Shown here piece after piece: positions 47,182 to 55,103 of a stretch of DNA of 64,000 bases (positions are counted from its first letter, which is position 1; each line of letters begins with the position of its first letter). Both the position numbers and the translations under genes were made by a program. The notes under the pieces were generated by a model. That model had not been told where the DNA came from. It made no database searches and saw only the letters and a program-made list of their open reading frames with translations. This DNA comes from Rhodococcus koreensis (GTDB taxonomy: Bacteria; Actinomycetota; Actinomycetes; Mycobacteriales; Mycobacteriaceae): positions 8,947,501 through 9,011,500 of the forward strand of contig NZ_FNSV01000005.1 of assembly GCF_900105905.1 (NCBI RefSeq), read 5' to 3'.

Positions 47182-48428
47182 TAGCGTGTCGCTGCTTAGT
47201 TCCGGCCTGTTTTCGTTGCAAGGTTGTGGCGGCAGACTTCCCCTTCCCCTCTGCCGGTCAGGACTGTTGTCAATGCCTTCGCAGAAGAAGCGTCCGGTGA
47301 CGTTGAGCTCGGCTGATCGTGAGTTCTTGGAACGGTTGACCACCACCGGGGTGCATCCGGCCTCGATGATCCGGCGGGCCCGGGTGTTGCTGGCACTGGA
47401 CACCTCGGTCGGGGCGGTCGATGAGAAGAAGGTGATCGCAGCACGGTTGGGGGTCTCGGGTGAGACGGTGCGGCTGGTGGCCAAGCGGTTCGCTGAAACC
47501 GGTCAGGACGTGGAGGCCACGATCGGGCGCAAGCAGCGTGACCTGCCACCGGTGCCGTCGCAGATCACCGGGGAGGTCGAGGCCAGGTTGATTGCGTTGG
47601 CTTGCTCGACGCCGCCGGAGGGTCATGCCCGGTGGTCGCTGCGATTGCTGGAGAAGCACGTCGCCCTGGTCGAGGACATCCCAGACCTGGACCACTCGAC
47701 CATCGGCCGGATTTTAAAAAAACGAAACTTCGTCCTCACCTGAAGAAGTGCTGGACCATCCCACCAAAAGCGAACGCGGAGTTCGCAGCCCGGATGGAAG
47801 ATGTTCTGTCGGTCTACGCCCGCCCCCACGATCCCTCACGCCCGGTGGTGTGTATGGACGAGAAGCCCTACCAGTTGCTGGCCCATGCTCGCGACCCGAT
47901 CCCTGCAGCCCCGGGCCGCGACCGGCGAGAGGATTCGGAGTACGTGCGGCACGGGACCTGCTCGATCTTCTGCTGGGTCGAGCCCCTGGCCGGCTGGAGG
48001 CGTGTCGATGCCCAGCCCCGGCGCACCAAGATCGACTGGGCCCGGCAGGTCAAAGAGCTTCTGTGCGTGGACTACCCGGACGCGGAGACAGTGGTGCTGG
48101 TGATGGACAACCTCAATACCCATGGCATCGGATCGCTCTACGAGGCCTTCGAGCCGGCCGAGGCGTTCGCGCTCGCGCAGCGACTCGAGATCCACCACAC
48201 CCCCAAACACGGCTCGTGGCTAAACATTGCCGAGATCGAACTCTCGGTGCTGACCCGCCAGTGCCTGGACCGTCGCATCGAGGACCTCGAGACCCTGGGC
48301 GCCGAACTCGCCGCCTGGCAACGACAGACCAACGCCGATCAACGCCAGGTCCAGTGGCACTTCACCACCGACGACGCCCGCATCAAACTCCGCCACCTAT
48401 ATCCCAACACTTAGTGGCGACGGTCTAC
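47181..48428 (+). mobile_element. IS630-family insertion sequence (1248 bp)
   Basis: The ends GTAGCGTGTCGC (47181-47192) and the complement of GCGACGGTCTAC (48417-48428) are imperfect inverted repeats, 8-9 of 12 bases equal, with a further CTTAGT/ACTTAG match inside. TA flanks both sides (47179-47180 and 48429-48430), the typical TA duplication of IS630/Tc1 elements. The original site was CTAG, formed by the stop codons of the two flanking convergent genes. Confidence 0.88.
47273..48414 (+). CDS. IS630-family transposase, made by -1 frameshifting
   Basis: The first frame (47273-47743) holds the HTH domain (SADREFLERLTTTGVHPASMIRRARVLLALD, VIAARLGVSGETVRLVAKRFAETG) and ends GRILKKRNFVLT. The second frame holds the DDE domain: VVCMDEKPYQLLAHAR (D), VVLVMDNLNTHG (D) and GSWLNIAEIELSVL (E). 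They join at TTTTAAAAAAA (47712-47722). A -1 slip on the A7 run turns KKRN into KKTKLRPHLKKCW, the expected IS630 text. Such slippery runs are known programmed frameshift sites in IS630 elements, so this is probably not damage. Confidence 0.87.
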
Positions 48429-49837
48429 TAGGACGGGTCGGCGTTCCCTCGGTCGGCCTGCCGGGTCGCGCGGTACGCAGTGAACACGCCGGCCGTCGCG
48501 ATGACGCCGAGACCGAGGAACAGCAGTTGCGCCGAGGTGAGGGTCGAGGGCGCGCCGAGATTGACCAGCACACCGGCGACCGCGGACCCGACGGCCATGG
48601 CGATCAACTCGACCGTGTTGAGCCCGGCCGCCGCCTTGGCGCCCTCGTGCGCGTCGTCGGTGCTCTGCATGGCGGCGACCATCAGGTGCGGGAAGGCGAG
48701 TCCGATGCCGGCGCCCGCGGCGGCCAGCGTGACAGCCCACAGAATCACCACGGCGAGTCCGGAGACGTCGCGCCAGAGGGCCGCCGTGAGGAGCAGGCCC
48801 GCGGCGAGGACCAGTGGTCCGGTGATCATGGCCACCGTCTTCGGGCGCCGCCGGGAGATGTCGGAACTGAAGATCATGGTCACCGACCATCCGACCGACA
48901 TCATGGCGCCGAGGAATCCCGCGGCGAACGGCGCCAGTCCGGCGAGCCGTTGACCGAACAGCGGTGTGAAGGCCTCGGACACGGTTCCGGACGCGAGGAC
49001 CGCGATGGTGAGGTAGATCCACTTCAGGGACGACGCCCCGCTGTACGTCGACTTTGGCAGCACTCGGCGCGGTGATCGCCGCTCCCAGGCCAGGAACGCA
49101 GCGACGAACACGACTCCGACTGCGATCAGGATCAGCATGTGGGTGCGGTTGCCGAGGATGCCGGCCACACTGATCGCGATCGTCGCCAGGGTGAGCAGCG
49201 CGAGTGATGTGGCGGGGACGGGTTCGCCGCCCCGCACACGCTCGGTGCGCGGCAACGCGCGGGGCGCGATCACTGCGATGACCGCGGCGACCACCGCCAG
49301 CGCGACGAACGCGAGTCGCCAATGGCCGAGTTGGGCGAACAGGCCGCCGATCGCCGGTCCGGCGAGAGTTCCCACGCCCCACATCGCCGACACCAATGCG
49401 GTCGCGCGGGCCCACAGACGTTCGGGCAGCGCCTCGCGCAGTACGGCGTAACTCAGGCCGGCGAGCAGTCCCCCGCCGATCCCCTGCACTGCACGTCCGA
49501 CGAGGAGCACCTCCATTGACGGATCGATCGCGCAGATCATCGTGCCCGCGAAGAACGGCGCCAGCGCGAACAGATACGCACCGAGCGCCCCGCGGTGTGC
49601 GAGGAGGCGGCTCACGGTCATCGACGAGATCACCGACGCCACCATGAAGACGGTCGCGCTCCACGCGTACAGCGATTCGCGCCCGAGCTCGCCGATGGCG
49701 GTGGGCAGCAGACTCGTGGTCAGGAAGATGTTGACGGCGTGCAGTCCGACGCCGCCGGCGAGGACAGCGGAGGTCGAGCGATACCGGGGTCCGAGCAATT
49801 CGGACCAGCCGGCCTGTGACGTGGCGGTCGTTGTCAT
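48428..49837 (-). CDS. MFS-type exporter
   Basis: The protein has 469 residues from ATG 49837 (GTG 49846 is an alternative). About 12-14 transmembrane helices are visible. The motif between helices 2 and 3 (SRLLAHRGALGAYLFALAPFFAG) and the helix 4-5 segment VGRAVQGIGGGLLAGLSYAVLREALPERLWARATA fit MFS drug exporters of the DHA family. The cargo is unknown. The last codon TAG overlaps the border of the IS630 element (48428-48430). The uninterrupted sequence reads the same TCC TAG end, so the gene was not harmed. Confidence 0.85.
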   Translation of the reverse strand: MTTTATSQAGWSELLGPRYRSTSAVLAGGVGLHAVNIFLTTSLLPTAIGELGRESLYAWSATVFMVASVISSMTVSRLLAHRGALGAYLFALAPFFAGTMICAIDPSMEVLLVGRAVQGIGGGLLAGLSYAVLREALPERLWARATALVSAMWGVGTLAGPAIGGLFAQLGHWRLAFVALAVVAAVIAVIAPRALPRTERVRGGEPVPATSLALLTLATIAISVAGILGNRTHMLILIAVGVVFVAAFLAWERRSPRRVLPKSTYSGASSLKWIYLTIAVLASGTVSEAFTPLFGQRLAGLAPFAAGFLGAMMSVGWSVTMIFSSDISRRRPKTVAMITGPLVLAAGLLLTAALWRDVSGLAVVILWAVTLAAAGAGIGLAFPHLMVAAMQSTDDAHEGAKAAAGLNTVELIAMAVGSAVAGVLVNLGAPSTLTSAQLLFLGLGVIATAGVFTAYRATRQADRGNADPS

Positions 49838-49923
49838 GCACTCCACGCTAAAAGCTCGAGTGGACTCGAGGTCAAGGGGACGATGCATTGTCTTTGGACC
49901 GAAGGACTGAACGATCACGTGTT

Positions 49924-50118
49924 TCAGAGGTATTCGTGGCGGTGTCCGCATTCGAGGCCGTCGGGGGCCGATCGTGAGCACCGATTCATGCAGTGGAAGA
50001 CCCGGTACCGCTTGCCCGGAGGCAGCGACGCGAATCCGGCGTGGGCGTCCTTGATCTCGTATCCGATCGGACCGTGGCAGGACGAACAGGTCTTGGTCGC
50101 GTCGGTTCCGCTCTCCAT
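49924..50118 (-). CDS. Small putative zinc-binding protein
   Basis: The ORF encodes 64 residues from ATG 50118. It has CSSCHGPIGYE and later FHCMNRCSRS and LECGHRHEYL. The CxxC, CxxxC and CGH groups could bind one or two zinc ions. It has no membrane segment. There is no recognised family and the ribosome site is weak (GGGTGA next to the start). The cysteine/histidine pattern is the main reason to keep it. Confidence 0.45.
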   Translation of the reverse strand: MESGTDATKTCSSCHGPIGYEIKDAHAGFASLPPGKRYRVFHCMNRCSRSAPDGLECGHRHEYL

Positions 50119-50339
50119 TCACCCATCGTAGGGCGATTCACGGGCGGGCACGGAGAAATTCACGTCCCACCTCGAGGTCCGGCATCATCGTCCCGACCAT
50201 ACCCGGGAAAATGGGAAAGTCCACCGGAGTCGCAGTCGTGAGATCCCAAGAAGCGCAGTAAAGCTCACGAACTTGCTTGTTCCCTGCGGGTGGCTATGGT
50301 GCACGCGGGCATCAACGCCAATTACCGGAGGACTGAAAT

Positions 50340-50693
50340 GTGAATGCAGCTACCGATCGTCAATGGGCGGTTCGTGACGCTGTTCTGCGTTGGCTTCTGG
50401 CGAAGGCTGGCGAAGGTTATCGAAGTCCGATTCTGGACGCGGACGCCATCGGTGAGACCGTCGGCTGGGCGCCGTCGCCCTTGACCCGGGACGAAGTGGC
50501 CGACGCATCGAATCATCTCTACAAGGAAGGGTATGTGACGGGCGTGCCGGTGATGGGTATCGGGATTCCGCGCCCGATGCTGACGGTCGCCGGGCGGCGG
50601 GTCGCCGAGGGCGGAAGGTCGCTGCGCCCAGTCGATTGCCGTCACGATGTCGAGGGCGGGCACTCGGTCCTCGAACGCGGCCTCGTGCATTAG
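50340..50693 (+). CDS. Small winged-helix-like hypothetical protein
   Basis: The protein has 117 residues from the GTG at 50340, behind CCGGAGGA. The text AVRDAVLRWLLAKAGEGYRSPILDADAIGETVGWAPSPLTRDEVADASNHLYKEGYVTGVPVMG has the helix-helix-strand-turn pattern of a winged helix. It resembles proteins that sense the state of a phage or plasmid partner, but no partner is seen. The C-terminal 25 residues are polar. The function is unknown. Confidence 0.6.
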   Translation: MNAATDRQWAVRDAVLRWLLAKAGEGYRSPILDADAIGETVGWAPSPLTRDEVADASNHLYKEGYVTGVPVMGIGIPRPMLTVAGRRVAEGGRSLRPVDCRHDVEGGHSVLERGLVH

Positions 50694-50762
50694 TCACAGG
50701 TGAGTGGCACGGTGTGCGTCAGTACACCGTGCCACTCACGTGCGGGATGGCACACTGCGGGT

Positions 50763-51590
50763 GTGGAGCTTTCGCAGACCCTCGAATGGCGCGGCAGGTC
50801 GGTGGCATGGGACAAGTTCGGGAACGGCCCCGCCGTAGTGATGTGCCACGGGACGCCGTGGTCTTCGCAGCTGTGGTGGCCGTTCGCACGCGCATTCGCC
50901 GCCGAGTTCTCGGTCTACCTGTGGGACATGCCCGGGTACGGGCAGTCGTCGAAGGACGCTGCCCACGACGTCGATCTCGGCATCCAGGGTGAACTGCTCA
51001 CCGACCTCCTGCGGCATTGGAACCTCGAGGCACCCCACGTCGTCGCGCACGACTACGGGGGTGCCGTCGCACTCCGCGCCCATCTCCTGCACGGCGCGCG
51101 GTACACCTCGCTGGCCCTGATCGACGTGGTGGCACTGCGGCCGTGGGGATCCGGCTACTTCCGGCTCGTCGCGGACAACGCCGACGTCTTCGCCGCGCAA
51201 CCGGCCTCCGTGCATCGTGGTGCTCTCGAGGCGTACATCGCGGGTGCGTCCCACCGCGGCCTGACCCCCGCTCAGATGGCCGTGCTGACCACGCCGTGGC
51301 TGTCGGAGGAGGGTCAGGTCGCGTTCTACCGGCAGATCGCCCAGGCCGACGAGCGGTACACCGACGAGATCCAGGACCGGTACGCGTCGATCGAGGTTCC
51401 CGTCGCGGTCGTGTGGGGGAGGGACGACGCCTGGATCCCCGTAGACCGGGCCGAGGAACTGGCGCGCCTCATCCCCGGTGCGACACTCGAGGTGATCGAC
51501 GGCGCCGGGCACCTGATCCAGTTCGACGCTCCCGTCGAACTGGCGGTGTCGCTGCAGAGATGGCTCACGGCGCGGTCACACCCTCGATGA
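50763..51590 (+). CDS. Alpha/beta hydrolase (haloalkane dehalogenase/epoxide hydrolase-like fold)
   Basis: The protein has 275 residues from the GTG at 50763. The oxyanion motif HGTPWSSQLW is followed by VYLWDMPGYGQSSKD. The nucleophile elbow is V-A-H-D-Y-G-G-A: the nucleophile is Asp, as in haloalkane dehalogenases and epoxide hydrolases, not Ser. The acid lies in VVWGRDDAWIPVD and the base is His of IDGAGHLIQFDAP. The substrate is unknown. The last 26 nt overlap the convergent beta-lactamase gene. Confidence 0.83.
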   Translation: MELSQTLEWRGRSVAWDKFGNGPAVVMCHGTPWSSQLWWPFARAFAAEFSVYLWDMPGYGQSSKDAAHDVDLGIQGELLTDLLRHWNLEAPHVVAHDYGGAVALRAHLLHGARYTSLALIDVVALRPWGSGYFRLVADNADVFAAQPASVHRGALEAYIAGASHRGLTPAQMAVLTTPWLSEEGQVAFYRQIAQADERYTDEIQDRYASIEVPVAVVWGRDDAWIPVDRAEELARLIPGATLEVIDGAGHLIQFDAPVELAVSLQRWLTARSHPR

Positions 51591-52521
51591 CAGCCGCGGT
51601 CGTGTCGGCGATCGCCTGGTTGTTTCCCTGCGCGTCTTCCTGATTCGTGAGGCTGTCGGTGAGGACGGCGAGAACGATGGGGGAGCCGTCCGGACTCCAG
51701 GCGACGCCGGCGTCGTTGGCGGTCCCGAACCCGCCGCCACCGGTCTTGTCGGCGGCGGTCCATCCGGGCGGAAGACCGGCGCGCATCCGCTTGTCCGAAG
51801 TCTTGCTCGCCCGCATCCACTCGAGAAGCTGATCGCGGCTTGCCGCGTCGAGGGCGTCGTCGAGGAGCAGCGCCCGGAAACCCCGGGCGAGGCCGGTCGG
51901 TGTCGTCGTGTCCCGGGGATCGCCGCGGAAAGCGGTGTTGAGTTCGGTCTCCCACCGGTCCAGTCGCGTGCTCTCGTCGCCGAGGTCGCGGGCGAGGGCG
52001 GTGACCGCCTGCGGACCGCCGATCTCGCGGAGCAGATAGTTTCCGGCGGTGTTGTCGCTCTGCGTCAGCGCCGCTTCGGCGATCTGCCCCAACGTCATCG
52101 GGGTGCCCACGGCAGCGGTGGTGACCGGCGAGTTCTCGACGAGATCGCCGGGTTCGATCACCACCGTCTTGTCGAGGGCGGTCGACCCGTCCTCGATCTT
52201 GCGCAGGACCGCGGCGGACGCGTAGGCCTTGAACGTCGAGCACATCGCGAATCGTTCGTCGCCCCGGTGGCTGTAGACCGCGCCGGTCGCGGGATAGACG
52301 GCCGTCACCCCGATCCGCGTGGCGTACTGCGCTTCCAGTGCCTCGATTTTCGCGTCGAGGGACTGCTGATCCGGTAACGCAGCCACCTCCGACGTCGTGG
52401 GCAGGGTTTGCTCCGCGGTGGCCGTGCACGCCCCGACCAGCAACGGCAGAGCCAGTGCGAGTGCAACGGCGCCGCGACGACCGGTGCACCTGGGCTTCGG
52501 GTGATGTCGATGTATCAGCAT
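51565..52521 (-). CDS. Class A beta-lactamase, lipoprotein
   Basis: The protein has 318 residues from ATG 52521. The lipobox LPLLVGAC puts Cys at residue 32. The class A motifs are complete: S-T-F-K (Ser95), S-D-N in TQSDNTAGNYLL, the omega-loop E in LDRWETELN and K-T-G in AADKTGGGGFG. It hydrolyses beta-lactams by an acyl-enzyme. Chromosomal class A enzymes are usual in Rhodococcus, Nocardia and Mycobacterium. It is divergent from the LysR gene, with 157 bp between the starts. This is the arrangement of an AmpR-like regulated lactamase. Confidence 0.92.
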   Translation of the reverse strand: MLIHRHHPKPRCTGRRGAVALALALPLLVGACTATAEQTLPTTSEVAALPDQQSLDAKIEALEAQYATRIGVTAVYPATGAVYSHRGDERFAMCSTFKAYASAAVLRKIEDGSTALDKTVVIEPGDLVENSPVTTAAVGTPMTLGQIAEAALTQSDNTAGNYLLREIGGPQAVTALARDLGDESTRLDRWETELNTAFRGDPRDTTTPTGLARGFRALLLDDALDAASRDQLLEWMRASKTSDKRMRAGLPPGWTAADKTGGGGFGTANDAGVAWSPDGSPIVLAVLTDSLTNQEDAQGNNQAIADTTAAVIEGVTAP

Positions 52522-52678
52522 GGACCCAATGTGGGGGTGCCCCCGCCCATAGCGCAAAGACGAATCCGCCGTCGCGGCGAGTCGGGTGCGCTATTGCCCC
52601 AGGTCGGCAGGACGTTTTGTGTGTGCGAAGTGACGGGCTCGCCCGAAGCGGGTGATCGGAACTGGTTCAATGGGCGCC

Positions 52679-53563
52679 ATGGATCTGCTGCGCCATCTGA
52701 GTTTCTTTGTCGCCGTTGCGGAAGAGGGGCACTTCGGCAATGCCGCGTCGCGACTCGGCATGACGCAGCCGCCGCTGTCACAGGGGGTGCGTCGGCTCGA
52801 GCAGAGACTCGGCACGGAGTTGATTCAGCGCAGTGCCCGCGGCGTCGGACTCACCGACGCCGGACGCCAATTGCTCCCGCGTGCGAGGCTTCTCGTGGAC
52901 GACGCGACCCGATTCGAGGACGAGGCGCACCGCATCGCGGGTGGTCGCGACGCGGTGGTGCGGTGGGGTGTCCCGCACTCGGTGGCCGACGCCGTGGTGG
53001 TGCGCTGTGTTCGTGCGTTGCGAGACGTCGACGCCACGCATCCCACCCGGGTGGTGACGACCACGGCGTCCACCACCGAACTCGTGGACGCAGTCCGCGC
53101 AGGCAGTCTCGACGTCGCCGTGGTCGAGCATCCGGCCCTACTGACTGGTCTCGACATCGGCCCGGTCGTCAAGCTCCGGCGGTGGGTGGTGGTGCCTGAC
53201 GACCACCCGGTGGCAGCCGCGAAGAAGGCGCAGGTCCGGATGCTGCGCGGGCTGATGCTGGCCACCGGTCCGCGCTCGGACAATCCGCCTGCCCACGACC
53301 TGTTCATCGACCTGTGGCGGGTGCGGGGTCTGGACCCGGACATCGTGATCGCGTCGGGGCAGCGGGAACTCCTCACGCGCGTGTCCGCCGGCGGGCATTT
53401 CGGAGTGACGGCGTCGCCGCCCACGGTGATGCCCGGTGTGGCGTGGATCGATCTGCTGCGCGACGACCTCTCGCTGCGCGTGCGCATCGTCTGGCGCTCC
53501 GGGGCAGATGTCGCATCGTCTGCCGCCGCCCTCGACCGAGTGCTGATCAGGGCCGATCGATGA
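52679..53563 (+). CDS. LysR-family transcriptional regulator
   Basis: The protein has 294 residues from ATG 52679; an in-frame ATG at 52670 is possible. The LysR HTH is typical (LLRHLSFFVAVAEEGHFGNAASRLGMTQPPLSQGVRRLEQRLGTELIQRSARGVGLTDAGRQLL). The effector domain follows from about residue 90. It is divergent from the class A beta-lactamase and overlaps the next beta-lactamase-like gene by 4 nt. Control of one or both lactamase-fold genes is likely, as AmpR controls AmpC. The inducer is unknown. Confidence 0.87.
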   Translation: MDLLRHLSFFVAVAEEGHFGNAASRLGMTQPPLSQGVRRLEQRLGTELIQRSARGVGLTDAGRQLLPRARLLVDDATRFEDEAHRIAGGRDAVVRWGVPHSVADAVVVRCVRALRDVDATHPTRVVTTTASTTELVDAVRAGSLDVAVVEHPALLTGLDIGPVVKLRRWVVVPDDHPVAAAKKAQVRMLRGLMLATGPRSDNPPAHDLFIDLWRVRGLDPDIVIASGQRELLTRVSAGGHFGVTASPPTVMPGVAWIDLLRDDLSLRVRIVWRSGADVASSAAALDRVLIRADR

Positions 53564-54465
53564 CATCGGCGGAGAAGCGGATCCGTGACGTCTTCGCCGA
53601 CGCCGGGTGCACCGGATGGTTGCACGCCCGCCGCGTCGATACGCCGGTCGGCGATGCCGGCGACATCGCAGTCGGCGCGGACGACGTCGTCGTGCTCGCG
53701 TCCGTCTACAAACTTCCGCTGCTCGTGGCCCTGTGCCGCGCTTTCGAATCCGGGGAGTTGTCGCCGACCGCGACCGTCCGGGTCAATCCGGCCGACTGCA
53801 CTCCTGGACCGACGGGAGTGTCGACGTTCCGCGACCCGGTGGTGCTGAGCTGGCGGGATCTGGCGTTGTCGATGATGACCGTGTCCGACAACGCGGCCGC
53901 CGACCTGGTTCTCGGGCGGGTGGGACTCGAGAGCGTCGAGCGGTCACTGTCGGACCTGGGCCTGACGAGCACGCGCATCATCGGCGGCACCGCGGATGCG
54001 CACCGCAGTTTGGTGATCGACGCCCATGCGCACACCACCGCCGAAGCATTCGCGGCGCTTGCGGACAACGACGAGGCGTGGACGGTGTCCGCCTACGACC
54101 CGTCGTACGCGAGCGCGACGACGCCGCGGGAGATGACGTCGCTTCTCGACGCGATCTGGACCGGACGGGCGGTGCCCGGCGCGCAGGGCGAGTTTGTCCG
54201 GCAGGTGATGTCCGCGCAGATCTGGCAGCACCGTATCCGTTCCGGGTTTCCGCACTCCGGGGTGGACGTCGCCGGGAAGACCGGGACCATCGGCGCCATC
54301 CGCAACGAGGTGGCCGTCGTGACGTTTCCCGGTGAGATTCCGGTCGCGGTCGCCGTCTTCACCCGCGCCGCGCGGACGGACCCGGTGCTGCCGGTGGTCG
54401 ATGCCGCGATCGGGCACGTCGCCCGGATCGCGGTGACCGAACTCCGCTCCGGCCGCGTCGCCTGA
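53560..54465 (+). CDS. Serine beta-lactamase-fold protein (class A-like)
   Basis: The protein has 301 residues. The S-x-x-K motif is SVYK (residues 48-51), SDN is in MMTVSDNAAADLVLG and K-T-G is in VAGKTGTIGAIRNEV. The omega-loop region lacks an obvious ExxLN, which fits a weak lactamase, a DD-peptidase or an esterase. No signal peptide is seen, so the protein appears cytoplasmic, unusual for a lactamase. The ATG overlaps the LysR stop by 4 nt, so the two are made together. Confidence 0.82.
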   Translation: MTSAEKRIRDVFADAGCTGWLHARRVDTPVGDAGDIAVGADDVVVLASVYKLPLLVALCRAFESGELSPTATVRVNPADCTPGPTGVSTFRDPVVLSWRDLALSMMTVSDNAAADLVLGRVGLESVERSLSDLGLTSTRIIGGTADAHRSLVIDAHAHTTAEAFAALADNDEAWTVSAYDPSYASATTPREMTSLLDAIWTGRAVPGAQGEFVRQVMSAQIWQHRIRSGFPHSGVDVAGKTGTIGAIRNEVAVVTFPGEIPVAVAVFTRAARTDPVLPVVDAAIGHVARIAVTELRSGRVA

Positions 54466-54470
54466 TCGGT

Positions 54471-55103
54471 GTGAAAACACTTTCGATCGGGAACAGCAAG
54501 GACATGGCACTGAGAATCGTCGTTCCCGAGGACCTGATCATGGATGGCCAGTGCGCGTTTCCCGTGGTCGGAGATGTCGCGGAGTACGCGCTGAGGTTCT
54601 ACCCGCGCGGAGATACCGATACCGGTCCGGGCGACTTGCCGGACTTCGGATCGGACGTGACGGGAGAGATCGAGAATCTCGACGACAGGCCGGTGCGTTC
54701 GATGTTGTTTCGTGGCGCCGGGTTCACCGCATTCGTGAAATCGGCCGACGAGCTGCGCGGTCCGGTCCACCTCCGTGGTTACTTCGAGGCGGATTTCGCC
54801 GCGCTGCTCCCCGAGTCCGCACGAGTGACGGGATCAATCCGGCGCCGGCAGTTGATCACGCACACGCGTCACGCCGATCCCGACGGGCGGTACCGCTCCG
54901 CAGGCACCTACACGCTGAGCGAGGTTCCCGACGGAAAGGCCGGCCTCCGCACGGGTCTGGTTCCCGCGCCGCCACCTGTGTCGGGGCCGTTCGCGGGAAC
55001 GGGCTGGGTCGAGATGGTGGCGCCGCGGGACGGTCCCTGGATCCGGGAGAGCGGAATCCTGGTGGAGCTCGATCCACTCAACCCGGATAGCGCCGGGGCG
55101 TGA
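54471..55103 (+). CDS. Hypothetical protein downstream of the LysR/lactamase pair
   Basis: The protein has 210 residues from the GTG at 54471. It reads as a soluble beta-rich protein (KTLSIGNSKDMALRIVVPEDLIMDGQCAFPVVGDVAEYALRFYPRG; VRSMLFRGAGFTAFVKSADELRGPVHLRGYFEAD). No motif is recognised. It starts 5 nt after the lactamase-like stop, so it is probably in that operon. Its last 26 nt overlap the convergent cobIJ gene. Confidence 0.6.
   Translation: MKTLSIGNSKDMALRIVVPEDLIMDGQCAFPVVGDVAEYALRFYPRGDTDTGPGDLPDFGSDVTGEIENLDDRPVRSMLFRGAGFTAFVKSADELRGPVHLRGYFEADFAALLPESARVTGSIRRRQLITHTRHADPDGRYRSAGTYTLSEVPDGKAGLRTGLVPAPPPVSGPFAGTGWVEMVAPRDGPWIRESGILVELDPLNPDSAGA

Noticed and set aside
47273..47743. 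Broken IS630 transposase pseudogene
   Set aside because: The frame change lies exactly on an A7 slippery run and both halves are otherwise complete, so programmed frameshifting explains it better.
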